This document shows positions 43,016 through 52,123 of a DNA stretch of 64,000 nucleotides, piece after piece; the first letter of the stretch is position 1, and every line of letters starts with the position of its first letter. A program made the translations under genes and the position numbers. The notes beneath the pieces are model-generated. The model saw nothing but the letters and a program-made list of their open reading frames with translations, was not told the origin of the DNA and searched no databases. Source of the stretch: Arcicella aurantiaca (GTDB taxonomy: Bacteria; Bacteroidota; Bacteroidia; Cytophagales; Spirosomataceae); the NCBI RefSeq assembly GCF_003148625.1, contig NZ_QGGO01000004.1:208051-272050 (forward strand), written 5' to 3'.

Positions 43016-45442
43016 TTATTTTCTAATCACCGCCCCAATCTCTTTCTCAAACGCTCCCATCAATTTCTCCATCGTTTTGTCGATAACTTTATCCGTTAAG
43101 GTTTGTTCATTGTCTTGTAATGTGAAACTTACAGAATATGATTTCTTACCTTCACCTAAATTATCGCCTTGATATACGTCAAAAACATTGATTTGCTTCA
43201 ACAAATTTTTCTCATAATTACGAGCTAATTTCTGGATTTGGTCGAAGCTTACCGTTTTGTCAATTACCAATGAAAGGTCACGACGAACTTCTGGGAATTT
43301 AGATAATTCAGCAAAAACAGCCTTGTCATTATATTGCTTGAATAAATAATCCCAATCAATATCCGCAAAGAAAACGTGTTGTTTCACCTCTGCTTTTTTG
43401 GCTACGTTTGGTTTTACTAATCCCAATTTCACAACTTCTTTCTTGTTTACCAAATAGCTCAAACCGTACTCAAATGTCGCAGAATTTTCAATCGGTTTAC
43501 TGTCAAAACTTTTCACGCCAAGACTTCCCAAAACTTTATTTACCGCACTTGCAAGCGTATGAAATGCTACTTTTTGAGATTTCATTTGCCAAGTTTCATT
43601 TTCAGTATTACCCGTAATAAAAATGGCTAAATGGCGTTTTTCAACGTATTTATCATTGATTTTATGATATGTTTTTCCAAAATCAAATACTCGTAAATCC
43701 TTCTGACGACGGTTAATATTATAAGCTAATACTTCCAAACCTGAGAATAACATCGTCTGACGCATCACGCCCAAGTCTTCAGAAAGCTTATTTAAAATCT
43801 CAACGTTTTCGTTAGGTAAATCAGCCTTAATTAATTCTGCATAAGCAGGTTTTGTCAAAGAATTTGTAATGATTTCGTTAAAACCGTTCGCCGCTAAAAT
43901 TTGTGATAATTTCAACTGTAAATTATCACGGTCTTTTGCAGGGAAACTTGAAAGATAATCCGTTCCTAAATTCTCCGAAAGTTCAATATTATTGAAACCA
44001 TAAATACGTAAAATTTCTTCAATTACGTCTGCTTCACGAGTAACATCTACTCGGAATGGCGGTACAATTGCATTAAATCCATCTTCATTTTCATCTTGAA
44101 TTTGAATATCCAAAGCTGTCAGAATATCTTTAATCAGTGATCTTTCTAATTTTTTCCCAATCAAACGGTCAATATTTTTGTATAAAACCTTGATGTTGAA
44201 ATCGGCAATTGACGTTGGATAAAAATCTGTAACTTCTGATGCAATTTCACCACCCGCCAATTCTTGAATTAATAAAGCAGCGTGTTTTAAAGCAAATAAT
44301 TTTGCATTTGGGTCTGTTCCACGTTCAAAACGGAATGAAGCATCTGTTTTCAAACCATGACGCTGAGCCGTTTTACGCACTGATGCAGGGTCAAAATACG
44401 CAACTTCTAAATAAACACGAGTAGTTTCTGGCTTAATTCCAGATTTCATTCCTCCAAAAACGCCTGCAATTCCCACCGCTTCTTCGGCATCACAAATCAT
44501 TAAGTCGGTTTCACCCAAAGTACGTTCAACTTCATCTAACGTTGTAAATTTTGTACCTGCTTCCAATGTTTTTACAACAATTTTCTGCCCTTTGATAGCG
44601 TGCCAATCGTAAGCGTGCATTGGCTGACCAAGTCCGTGGCAGATATAATTGGTAATGTCAACAATGTTATTGATTGGACGTAAACCAATGGTTTCTAAAT
44701 ATTTACGCAACCATTCTGGTGAATCTTGCACTTTTACGCCATCAATCGTTACTCCGCAAAAACGTGGACAATCTTCTGGTTTTTCTACGACTAATTCAAT
44801 CGGGAAATTATTATTGGCAACTTTAAAGTTTTCAACCGAAGGCAAAGTAATGGCACGACCCGTTTTTGCTTTTACGTCACGAGCTACGCCCCAATGTGAA
44901 GCCGCATCAGCACGGTTTGGTGTCAAACCAATTTCGATTAATAAATCTGCTTCTAAGTTGAAATATTGAGCGGCTGGCGTTCCGTTTGGCAAGTCAGTAT
45001 CAAGTATCAAAATACCATCGTGCGATGTTCCTAAGCCCAATTCGTCTTCGGCACAAATCATTCCTTCCGAAAGATGTCCGTAAGTTTTTTTACTTGTAAT
45101 CTGGAAAATTGGCTTACCTGCGGCATGGTCATATAGCGTAGTGCCAACAGTTGCCACAATCACTTTTTGACCCGCATCTACGTTAGCCGCACCACATACC
45201 ACCTGCGAAGGCGTGCCTGTACCAATATCAACCGTAGTTAAACTTAATTTTTTATCTTTTACTTCAAAGCGTTCGCAAGTAAGCACTTCGCCCACTACAA
45301 AACCCTGTAAACCTCCCAAGATAGCCTCGTGGCGTTCGATAGATTCTACTTCTAAACCTGTACCTGTCAAAAGCTCATCTAATTCTTGAGCATTTTCATT
45401 TATTTCTACAAATTGTTTAAGCCAATTAAGAGATATTTTCAT
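43016..45442 (-). CDS. pheT: Phenylalanine-tRNA ligase beta subunit
   Basis: The 808-residue beta chain of the alpha2-beta2 PheRS. In order: the N-terminal tRNA-binding (OB) domain (about 40-150: VVGEVLTCERFEVKDKKLSL), the B3/B4 editing domain (about 210-400: SPEWLRKYLETIGLRP), B5 (about 405-475) and the catalytic-like core. The FDX-ACB anticodon-binding domain at the end has FPEVRRDLSLVIDK and KSYSVSFTLQD. The alpha subunit pheS is not in the window, so the genes are split. The gene lies 52 bases behind the methyltransferase gene on the same strand. Confidence 0.97.
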   Translation of the reverse strand: MKISLNWLKQFVEINENAQELDELLTGTGLEVESIERHEAILGGLQGFVVGEVLTCERFEVKDKKLSLTTVDIGTGTPSQVVCGAANVDAGQKVIVATVGTTLYDHAAGKPIFQITSKKTYGHLSEGMICAEDELGLGTSHDGILILDTDLPNGTPAAQYFNLEADLLIEIGLTPNRADAASHWGVARDVKAKTGRAITLPSVENFKVANNNFPIELVVEKPEDCPRFCGVTIDGVKVQDSPEWLRKYLETIGLRPINNIVDITNYICHGLGQPMHAYDWHAIKGQKIVVKTLEAGTKFTTLDEVERTLGETDLMICDAEEAVGIAGVFGGMKSGIKPETTRVYLEVAYFDPASVRKTAQRHGLKTDASFRFERGTDPNAKLFALKHAALLIQELAGGEIASEVTDFYPTSIADFNIKVLYKNIDRLIGKKLERSLIKDILTALDIQIQDENEDGFNAIVPPFRVDVTREADVIEEILRIYGFNNIELSENLGTDYLSSFPAKDRDNLQLKLSQILAANGFNEIITNSLTKPAYAELIKADLPNENVEILNKLSEDLGVMRQTMLFSGLEVLAYNINRRQKDLRVFDFGKTYHKINDKYVEKRHLAIFITGNTENETWQMKSQKVAFHTLASAVNKVLGSLGVKSFDSKPIENSATFEYGLSYLVNKKEVVKLGLVKPNVAKKAEVKQHVFFADIDWDYLFKQYNDKAVFAELSKFPEVRRDLSLVIDKTVSFDQIQKLARNYEKNLLKQINVFDVYQGDNLGEGKKSYSVSFTLQDNEQTLTDKVIDKTMEKLMGAFEKEIGAVIRK

Positions 45443-45494
45443 CTAATGTATTTATTTTTTAGGCCGAAAAAGCCTGATAATGAATCGTTATTTT

Positions 45495-46565
45495 TTAAAC
45501 TGCAATAACGGATGTTGATTCAATCATATTAGAAACAAGATGCCATTTTTGAGTTTTTATTTGCTCACTATGATTTAAGTTTTTCAAATCATCTAATATT
45601 TTTTTTGCCAAGACATTAGCCATACGCACAGGAACAGCATTGCCAATCATTTTATAACCGTCAGCGATATTTTTGTAATAGAATTTAAAGTTATCGGGAA
45701 AAGTTTGAACCCTTGCACATTCCCTAACACTTAATCTACGATATAAATCTTCTTTTCCAGGTACAAAAACTCTTACATTTTGTTCGACAAATTCAAATTT
45801 TGGAGCTTGTGGATGACAAGGGGCATGACGGCCTCCAGCTTGAATAGTAAATGATACCTCATCCCAAGAACGAACACGATTTCTTGACATATAAATTGTA
45901 GAAAAACCACCTGTCATATATTCATGATTAGAAATTAAACAGCCTTCCCCATTTGTAATATTACCTTTTTGGGCAGAAAGAACATTATCTTTTAAATCAC
46001 CTATGGCTTTGCTTAAAGGAATTTTATTTTCTAACGTTGTTGGTGTAGGAAATTTGAATTCAATCCCTAAATCAGTACGATAACCAACAAAAAAGACACG
46101 CTTCCTATCTTGTGGTACTCCATAATCAGATACATTTAACATTTTAAAGGACAGATTATAACCACACTCACGAAACATACTTTTAATATTTTCTAAAGCA
46201 CTTCCATGAGATGCTAAAAGCATTCCAGAAACATTTTCAGCAAGGAAAAACTTAGGTTGTTTGTCAGCCAAAATTCTAATAAAATCATAAAAAAGTTGCC
46301 CTCTTTTATCTCCAATTCCCCGTTTAGCCCCTGCTTCCGACCAACTTTGACACGGAGGTCCACCAATAATTCCATCACAATCAGGAACTTCATTAGTAGG
46401 AATCTCTGTAATGCTTCGTTTGTCTAAATAAACACCTTCATGATTCTTTTCATAGGTTTCCCAGATGGATTTATCATATTCATTTGCCCAAATAACATCA
46501 AATCCAGCTTGAGAAAAACCCAAATCTAAACCGCCTGCACCAGCAAAAAATGTAGCTAACTTCAT
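45495..46565 (-). CDS. DNA (cytosine-5-)-methyltransferase, NgoPII/HaeIII-like
   Basis: A 356-residue m5C methyltransferase of a type II restriction-modification system. Motif I is FAGAGGLDLGFSQAG, motif IV GGPPCQSW with catalytic Cys72, motif VI ENVSGM, motif VIII QDRKRVFFVGY, and the late motifs RECARVQTFP and MIGNAVPV. Specificity lies between VIII and IX and cannot be read directly; the endonuclease partner suggests GGCC or GGNNCC. The start codon lies one base behind the stop codon of the endonuclease's out-of-frame extension, the tight coupling expected for an R-M pair. Confidence 0.93.
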   Translation of the reverse strand: MKLATFFAGAGGLDLGFSQAGFDVIWANEYDKSIWETYEKNHEGVYLDKRSITEIPTNEVPDCDGIIGGPPCQSWSEAGAKRGIGDKRGQLFYDFIRILADKQPKFFLAENVSGMLLASHGSALENIKSMFRECGYNLSFKMLNVSDYGVPQDRKRVFFVGYRTDLGIEFKFPTPTTLENKIPLSKAIGDLKDNVLSAQKGNITNGEGCLISNHEYMTGGFSTIYMSRNRVRSWDEVSFTIQAGGRHAPCHPQAPKFEFVEQNVRVFVPGKEDLYRRLSVRECARVQTFPDNFKFYYKNIADGYKMIGNAVPVRMANVLAKKILDDLKNLNHSEQIKTQKWHLVSNMIESTSVIAV

Positions 46566-46566
46566 A

Positions 46567-46718
46567 TTAATTGACTTTGAATGTTATTAATTTGCAATCC
46601 AACAGTTGAGCAGGATTATTTGGATTTTTAATTTTTATATCTTTCAAGGAATAATTTTCTTTTTTCATATCAATTAAATTATCTCTATCTTCCTTTGGAA
46701 AAGAATCAAACTTCTCGG
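46567..46718 (-). other. Out-of-frame C-terminal extension of the restriction endonuclease
   Basis: Past a run of five T on the plus strand (46719-46723), the alternative frame stays open for about 50 codons to a TAA at 46567-46569. It reads TEKFDSFPKEDRDNL, then IKIKNPNNPAQLLDCKLITF. It ends one base before the methyltransferase start. Removing one base from the run would join it to the endonuclease for a protein of about 281 residues. This is either a frameshift mutation, a sequencing error or a slippery site. Confidence 0.6.
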
Positions 46719-47413
46719 TTTTTCAAAATACAATTGACCTGAAATCTTGAATTTACATCAATACAATCAAGATATGAAAACACTTTACTTGGATTTTGTA
46801 AAGTCCACATACCTCTAATTCTTAAATTTGTTATGCCTAATGGGTCAACTCTATTAACCCTTCCTAATTCATTGGTTTTGGCAAATTCAACATCAGGAAT
46901 ACTTTTGATTCCATCAGCAATTGTTGTTTTGATTCTTTCATAAACTTCTTTTTTAGCGGCAAAACAATCTCCATAAACAAACCAGAGATGTTTTATATCC
47001 GTATCAGAGGTATGACCAATAATATAAATAATATCTTTTACGTTCCATTTTTCACCATTTCTTGCTTCATCTTTTAGCAATAAGTCGTCAGCAAACAGTT
47101 GTGCTTTTGGGAAAGAACTATTTAAAGCTAAATCAGAATTCCCACTTTGAACTTTTTTAGTTTCTATTGCATCGCCATTGCGAAGAATTATATCAGGCGG
47201 ATTATTTTGGTTTCCCAAGTATGAAAATATTTTGTTGAGCTTTTCTATTCTTTCTATTTCTGACAAGTCAAAAGAGTTTGCAAAAATATCTTTTACATAA
47301 TTTTCTAACGCTTCACCAACAGAATTTGCTCTATTTCGACCTGTATAATAGTTCTTAACCTGTATTATTGGATTATCAATTATTAATTTTAACGCTTTTA
47401 GGAGATTCGACAT
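46706..47413 (-). CDS. Type II restriction endonuclease, NgoPII-like (C-terminus probably lost by frameshift)
   Basis: A 235-residue endonuclease recognised by NYYTGRNRANSVGEALENYV near the start and by the metal site NPPDIILRNGDAIETKKVQS, a PD-(X9)-EXK nuclease motif (Asp74, Glu84, Lys86). The family, as I recall it, runs to about 280 residues. This frame ends early in CILKNREV, whereas the neighbouring frame continues for 50 codons. The metal site is intact. The paired m5C methyltransferase follows. As annotated it may be a broken gene. Confidence 0.8.
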   Translation of the reverse strand: MSNLLKALKLIIDNPIIQVKNYYTGRNRANSVGEALENYVKDIFANSFDLSEIERIEKLNKIFSYLGNQNNPPDIILRNGDAIETKKVQSGNSDLALNSSFPKAQLFADDLLLKDEARNGEKWNVKDIIYIIGHTSDTDIKHLWFVYGDCFAAKKEVYERIKTTIADGIKSIPDVEFAKTNELGRVNRVDPLGITNLRIRGMWTLQNPSKVFSYLDCIDVNSRFQVNCILKNREV

Positions 47414-47493
47414 ATATTTTAAATTATCAGTGCTACAAATTTACGTCTTTTGATACGAACCTGATTATTGAATGTAAATTTATTCCACAAAAA

Positions 47494-47518
47494 AAGCCTT
47501 CACAAATTGCGAAGGCTT
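47494..47518 (-). terminator. Terminator after thioredoxin lipoprotein gene
   Basis: AAGCCTTC/GAAGGCTT with a 9-base loop; on the minus strand it continues into a T-run. It lies 25 bases past the stop codon. Confidence 0.8.
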
Positions 47519-47543
47519 CGTATTATTCAACTATTTACTAAGA

Positions 47544-48032
47544 CTACATTGATTTTCTGACGGTTTGTTCTGCTTTTGCCAATAATGCCTCCGCTCCTAT
47601 TCCTCCAACTTGATGATTGACAACTCTTCCGTATTTATCCAAAAACAAAAGCGTTGGATAAGCTTCAATTCCGTATCTTTTTGCAATGGTCATTCCTTCT
47701 GGTTTTTCCATGTCAATGGCTAAACAGATATAATTCTGCTTCATGAAATCACCTAAATTTGCATCTTTAAAAGTATATTGTTTCAGCACTTTGCAAGGAC
47801 CACACCATGTAGTATAGCAATCTACAAAAATGAGTTTATTTTCGTTTTTTGCTTTTTCTAAACCTGCTTGTAATGTTCCTTCAAAAAAAGTAACTCCTTG
47901 TTCTTGAGGTATTTCTGCAATAACTTCCTCTTCAGTTTTGGTAATTATGGGTGCTTGCTGAGCCGTTTTACAGCCCGAAAGCCACGTTAAAGAAACGAAT
48001 GTTGCAAAAACGAATACTTTTATTTTTTTCAT
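47544..48032 (-). CDS. Thioredoxin-family lipoprotein (paralogue B)
   Basis: 162 residues with a lipoprotein signal (WLSGC, Cys21). The active site is CYTTWCGPCKVLK (Cys77, Cys80), followed by AIDMEKPEGMTIAKRYGIEAYPTLLFLD. It shares the active-site block and the preceding GTLQAGLEKAKNENKLIF with the thioredoxin at 42035 (GTFKEALAKAKKENKMVM). The two are paralogues, one lipid-anchored and one soluble. It should act in periplasmic thiol-disulphide exchange. The gene is monocistronic. Confidence 0.92.
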   Translation of the reverse strand: MKKIKVFVFATFVSLTWLSGCKTAQQAPIITKTEEEVIAEIPQEQGVTFFEGTLQAGLEKAKNENKLIFVDCYTTWCGPCKVLKQYTFKDANLGDFMKQNYICLAIDMEKPEGMTIAKRYGIEAYPTLLFLDKYGRVVNHQVGGIGAEALLAKAEQTVRKSM

Positions 48033-48152
48033 GTGTCTGTGTCTTAATGGATTAACGAAAAGACTTGATAGATATTATTTCTATCACCACACTTTCAAGA
48101 ATCTTGCCAATTATCTTTATGGATAATCTATAATCATTTGTACAAAAAAAAT

Positions 48153-48179
48153 AGGCTTGCGAAACATATTCGCAAGCCT
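48153..48179 (-). terminator. Terminator after the 54-residue gene
   Basis: AGGCTTGCGAA pairs with TTCGCAAGCCT over 5 bases, and the minus strand runs into T's. It lies 5 bases past the stop codon. Confidence 0.8.
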
Positions 48180-48183
48180 GTTT

Positions 48184-48348
48184 TTATAAATATCCTTCTC
48201 TTTTTAATTCAAGTAAGAAATCTTTTGCAGGAGTTGTTTTCATCTTCCCCACCTCAATCAATTTCAACTCTTCAAAACCTCGTTTAATTATTGCCCAAGT
48301 CTTCTTCTGTGAAGGAGTTAATTGGTCTTCAAGAGAGTTATTTTTCAT
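48184..48348 (-). CDS. 54-residue protein downstream of dnaN
   Basis: Small basic helical protein MKNNSLEDQLTPSQKKTWAI, then EELKLIEVGKMKTTPAKDFL and LELKREGYL. The longer frame to 48381 overlaps the end of dnaN and begins in repeat-like sequence, so the ATG at 48348 is preferred. It is 25 bases behind dnaN and has its own terminator, so it is probably in the dnaN transcript. No family recognised. Confidence 0.55.
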   Translation of the reverse strand: MKNNSLEDQLTPSQKKTWAIIKRGFEELKLIEVGKMKTTPAKDFLLELKREGYL

Positions 48349-48373
48349 TTTTAACTGATAACTGTTTACTGAA

Positions 48374-49498
48374 TTACGCATAAGTATTCAACATTACTGG
48401 CATTACCAATAATAAAATATCTTCGTTTTCTTTTTTATCAGAAGGAATGATTAAACCTGCACGATTTGGTTGTGACATTTCCAAAGAAATCATGTTTGAG
48501 CTAATGTTACCCAACATTTCTACCATGAATTTTGCATTGAATCCAATTTCCATTTCTTCTCCGTCATAATCGCACATCAATTTTTCGTTGGCTTCGTTTG
48601 AGTAATCTAAATCTTCCGCCGAAATAACTAAATCGTTTTTCGCTAATTTCAAACGAATTTGATGCGTTGTTTTGTTTGAATAAATTGAAATACGTTTCAA
48701 CGAACCCAAGAACTCCGCACGATTAATCATCATCACGTTTGGATTGTTCTGTGGAATTGCATTTTCATAATCAGGGAAACGCTCGTCGATTAAACGACAA
48801 ATCATTCTGATATTATTGAAACTGAAAAACGCATTGGCTGAACTGAAATCTGCCGTAACCGTTGTATCGTCAGACGGTAAAGTTGATTTCAACAAGTTTA
48901 ATGCCTTACGTGGAATAATCATCGTTGAATCATATTCTGACTTTACGTCGGCTCTTCTGTAACGAATTAAACGGTGACCGTCAGTGGCTACGAAATTGGT
49001 ATATTCTGGTGATAATTGTACGTAAACACCTGTCATGGCTGGACGCAAATCATCATTTGAAACCGCAAAAATGGTATTGGCGATGGCTGCTCCTAATACA
49101 TCAGCAGGAATTTGAACCGAAAGACTTTTGGTTACTTGTGGTACTTTCGGGAAATCAATTGGATTTTCGCCCGATAATTTATAGCGACCATTTTCTGTAA
49201 TAATCTCTGTTCCGAAGGTTTCACTATCAATTTTGAACGTAATTGGTTGGTCGGGTAAACCACGAAGGGTATCCAACAATAAACGAGCAGGAACGGCAAT
49301 TGCACCAGAATCCGTAGATTCTATGGCTAAAGTCGTAATCATAACAGTCTGTAAATCAGAGGCTGTTACGGTAAGTTGAGATTGGTCTATTTGGAACAAA
49401 AAGTTCTCCAAAATTGGAACAATTGGGTTGTTGGCAATAACGCCATTAACTGCCGAGAGCTGTTTTAGTAAGACTGAAGAAGATACGACGAATTTCAT
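48374..49498 (-). CDS. dnaN: DNA polymerase III beta sliding clamp
   Basis: The processivity clamp: a 374-residue protein built of three similar domains that dimerises into a ring around DNA. MKFVVSSSVLLKQLSAVNGV starts domain I. Domain II includes VFAVSNDDLRPAMTGVYV-type sequence with the FVATDGHRLIRYR motif. Domain III ends with LLVMPVMLNTYA, the C-terminal peptide at the protein-binding pocket. It is not next to dnaA or recF here, which is common in Bacteroidota. Confidence 0.97.
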   Translation of the reverse strand: MKFVVSSSVLLKQLSAVNGVIANNPIVPILENFLFQIDQSQLTVTASDLQTVMITTLAIESTDSGAIAVPARLLLDTLRGLPDQPITFKIDSETFGTEIITENGRYKLSGENPIDFPKVPQVTKSLSVQIPADVLGAAIANTIFAVSNDDLRPAMTGVYVQLSPEYTNFVATDGHRLIRYRRADVKSEYDSTMIIPRKALNLLKSTLPSDDTTVTADFSSANAFFSFNNIRMICRLIDERFPDYENAIPQNNPNVMMINRAEFLGSLKRISIYSNKTTHQIRLKLAKNDLVISAEDLDYSNEANEKLMCDYDGEEMEIGFNAKFMVEMLGNISSNMISLEMSQPNRAGLIIPSDKKENEDILLLVMPVMLNTYA

Positions 49499-49646
49499 TA
49501 TTTGAAATATATTTTTAGGAAAATGTCAGGGGAATAATTTTAAAAATAACTAAGAATTCCAAAATCTATACCATTTAGGCAGAAGAATTGGCGTTAAATG
49601 ATAATTAATAAGTTTTATTATAACATTGAAATTATAAAATCTGATG

Positions 49647-49654
49647 CAAAACTA
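49647..49654 (-). promoter_or_regulatory. Putative -7 element of dnaN promoter
   Basis: On the minus strand TAGTTTTG fits TAnnTTTG about 150 bases upstream of the dnaN start codon. No clear -33 box. Confidence 0.35.
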
Positions 49655-49773
49655 CAAATTAACCATGACTTTTACTCATATTGGGTTTAGAAGCTATCGT
49701 TTTTTTATAAAACTGTTCATAAAGTTTTTACAAGAAAAAATATCGGAATATGACCATTTGTACCGAAATGAGT

Positions 49774-49803
49774 TTTGATTATCCGCTAATCTCAATATTT
49801 TTG
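49774..49803 (+). promoter_or_regulatory. Promoter of terC
   Basis: TTTG (49774-49777) and TATTTTTG (49796-49803) with 18 bases between them match the Bacteroidota -33/-7 layout. The 5' untranslated region would be about 120 bases. Confidence 0.5.
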
Positions 49804-49931
49804 TAGAAAGAGTTGGAAGTAGTTATTGGGAATTGGTTATTCTTAGATTGGTTCTCATAATTAAGATTTCGGGGTTTAGTGCTAAAACTCAACAACTCGT
49901 CACCTTTTAAACTAAATAAACCAAAACATAA

Positions 49932-50702
49932 ATGAATTTTCAAGAATTACTTTCAGCAGACAGTATTGTTAGTTTAATCACCCTGACTTTCCTCGAAATT
50001 GTTTTAGGAATCGATAATATTATATTTATCTCGATTGCAGCTAACAAATTAGCAAAAAGAGACCAACCTAAAGCTCGAAATATCGGTATGCTTTTGGCGA
50101 TGGTTTTCAGAATCATTTTATTATTTGGTCTGTCATTTATTATTTCTTTGCAAGAACCTTTTACGCACATTAATTGGGGTTGGTTTCATGCAGGAATATC
50201 AGGACAAAGCCTTATTTTATTTATTGGTGGCTTGTTTCTTTTATACAAAGCAACCTCTGAAATTCATGAGAAATTAGAAAAAGGTGGACATCATGAAGAT
50301 AAACCTAAAACTTCTGCTTCGGATAAATTGACTGCGGTTGTGATTCAGATTGCTTTAATTAATATTGTTTTCTCGATTGATTCCATCCTTACGGCTATTG
50401 GTTTGACGCAAGTTTTACCAATTATGATTGCTGCCGTTGTGATTTCTATTTTGATTATGATGGGTTTTTCAGGGCCAGTTGGCGAGTTTGTAAATCGTCA
50501 TCCTTCTATTCAAATGTTGGGTATGGCTTTCTTGATTATGATTGGTTTTATGCTCATTGCTGAGGCTGCCCATGATGCTAATGTTTCTATTTTGGGGTCG
50601 CACGTGGGAGCTGTACCGAAGGGATATTTATATTTTGCCATTGCTTTCTCTTTATTGGTTGAGGTTCTCAATATTAAAGTTAGAACGAAAGAAGAAGCGT
50701 AG
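49932..50702 (+). CDS. TerC-family integral membrane protein
   Basis: 256 residues with seven or eight membrane segments and the TerC signatures: TFLEIVLGIDNIIFISIAANKL near the start, with the acidic pair in the helix (E/D), and NIVFSIDSILTAIGL in the second half, again with membrane Asp. A hydrophilic histidine/lysine loop (KGGHHEDKPKTSASDK) separates the two halves. TerC and the related MeeF/Alx proteins are linked to metal export, especially manganese, and to tellurite resistance. A metal-handling role is likely; the ion cannot be read from the sequence. Monocistronic, with promoter and terminator visible. Confidence 0.93.
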   Translation: MNFQELLSADSIVSLITLTFLEIVLGIDNIIFISIAANKLAKRDQPKARNIGMLLAMVFRIILLFGLSFIISLQEPFTHINWGWFHAGISGQSLILFIGGLFLLYKATSEIHEKLEKGGHHEDKPKTSASDKLTAVVIQIALINIVFSIDSILTAIGLTQVLPIMIAAVVISILIMMGFSGPVGEFVNRHPSIQMLGMAFLIMIGFMLIAEAAHDANVSILGSHVGAVPKGYLYFAIAFSLLVEVLNIKVRTKEEA

Positions 50703-50717
50703 TATATTCTCAAAATT

Positions 50718-50760
50718 AAAGCCGTTAATCGTAAATCACTTTACTTTTAACGGCTTTTTT
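50718..50760 (+). terminator. Terminator after terC
   Basis: AAAGCCGTTAA pairs with TTAACGGCTTT and is followed by TTTAT, 15 bases past the stop codon. Confidence 0.75.
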
Positions 50761-50926
50761 ATGGTAAATAGGTTTGATAAATTATGATGAAGTATATTTC
50801 AATGCCTTTTAAAATAAATGTAACAGGTGTAGAGATATTCAACCATTTATCCCAATTTATATTTGAAATCATGTTTCTAATCTTCGGTAATTTTATACGT
50901 AAAATCACTACTGATTATCCTGATAT

Positions 50927-52123
50927 TTAAGAAGAATAAATATGGTCATAATTTTCCATTACTAAAGCTGCCGCACCTATCAGTGAAGCATCGAAGCCTA
51001 ATTTTGAAACTTTAATGAGTGTATTTTGTGATAATTTTGGAATGCAATGTTCGTTAAGTGCTTGTTGAATAGGAGCTTGCCAAATCTGCCCTGCTTGCGT
51101 ACCACGTCCACTCAAAATGATTAATTCTGGATTGAGGAGGTGAATGAGGATGGCTACTCCACGCCCAATTTTATACCCAATTTCAGAGAGCAATTCTACC
51201 GCAAGTCTGTCTCCTTCAATGGCACATTTTACAATTAATGCACTTGCTTCTTCAATATTTCCGTCTGGAACTGCACTCAATTTGGAAACTCTGCCTTGTG
51301 CAAGGGCTTCTTTGAACTTCTCTATTAAAACAGATAAAGAAGTTTCCGTTTCTAAACAGCCACTTTTGCCACAACTACATAATTTATTATTAGTAAAAAG
51401 CGGAATATGGCTAAATTCGCCAGCAAAGCCATTAGCACCTCTATATAAATTTCCACTTAATATCATGCCCAAACCTACACCCCAACTTACATTAATAACC
51501 ATTACATTTTTACGGTTGATACCCGCTCCAAAACGCAATTCTGCCAAAGCAATTACACTTGAATCATTATCAATGAATACAGGAATGTCCAGTTTCTCAG
51601 AGATAAATTGCGTTATACTCTCCTTACCATACGTTGAGGGAGTTTGTAAAAAACTATGGTTAATGCCTTGCTTAATATCAATAAAACCTGGCATTCCAAT
51701 ACCAACACCAATAATTTTCTTTTTATCCACTTTCAGGTTTTGAACAAACTTATCCAACTCTCCATAAAGTGTCATTAAAGCATCATCATTATTACTCAAT
51801 GTCAATACAATTCTTGCAACATCTCCCACAACTTCATTATTGGTATCCATCAAAGCAATTCTTGTAATGAATTGGTCCATTGATACTGCCACGATGTACA
51901 AAGTCTCAGGTTTGAGAGAATACATCAATGGTCGTCGTCCACCCGTTGAAGGAGCAAAACCTGTCTCAACAATTACCTCTTCTTCAACCAAATCATTAAC
52001 CAATTTGGTAATAAAAGGAAGGCTCTTATTAAGTTGCATACTAAAGTCTGCACACGACATTGAACCAGAAAAATATAACTGCTTAATGATTCGGTTCTTA
52101 TTTGATAGTTTTTTAGTGATCAT
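50927..52123 (-). CDS. ROK-family regulator / sugar kinase
   Basis: 398 residues. The N-terminal winged helix (about 1-75: NRIIKQLYFSGSMSCADFSM, LPFITKLVNDLVEEEVI) is followed by a ROK kinase fold with GVGIGMPGFID and IDNDSSVIALAELRFGAG. The zinc motif CSCGKSGCLE lies around residue 250. NagC, Mlc and XylR share this plan and are sugar-responsive repressors. The catalytic Asp region (VFIDNDSS) is kept, so kinase activity is possible but not certain. It has no sugar-transport neighbours, so the effector is unknown. Confidence 0.92.
   Translation of the reverse strand: MITKKLSNKNRIIKQLYFSGSMSCADFSMQLNKSLPFITKLVNDLVEEEVIVETGFAPSTGGRRPLMYSLKPETLYIVAVSMDQFITRIALMDTNNEVVGDVARIVLTLSNNDDALMTLYGELDKFVQNLKVDKKKIIGVGIGMPGFIDIKQGINHSFLQTPSTYGKESITQFISEKLDIPVFIDNDSSVIALAELRFGAGINRKNVMVINVSWGVGLGMILSGNLYRGANGFAGEFSHIPLFTNNKLCSCGKSGCLETETSLSVLIEKFKEALAQGRVSKLSAVPDGNIEEASALIVKCAIEGDRLAVELLSEIGYKIGRGVAILIHLLNPELIILSGRGTQAGQIWQAPIQQALNEHCIPKLSQNTLIKVSKLGFDASLIGAAALVMENYDHIYSS

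Noticed and set aside
45461..45476. AGGC...GCCT hairpin between methyltransferase gene and pheT as a terminator
   Set aside because: The stem is only 4-5 bp and is not followed by a convincing T-run; pheT may be read from the R-M transcript.
49940..50170. Antisense frame inside terC
   Set aside because: Antisense to a conserved membrane protein, with no independent support.
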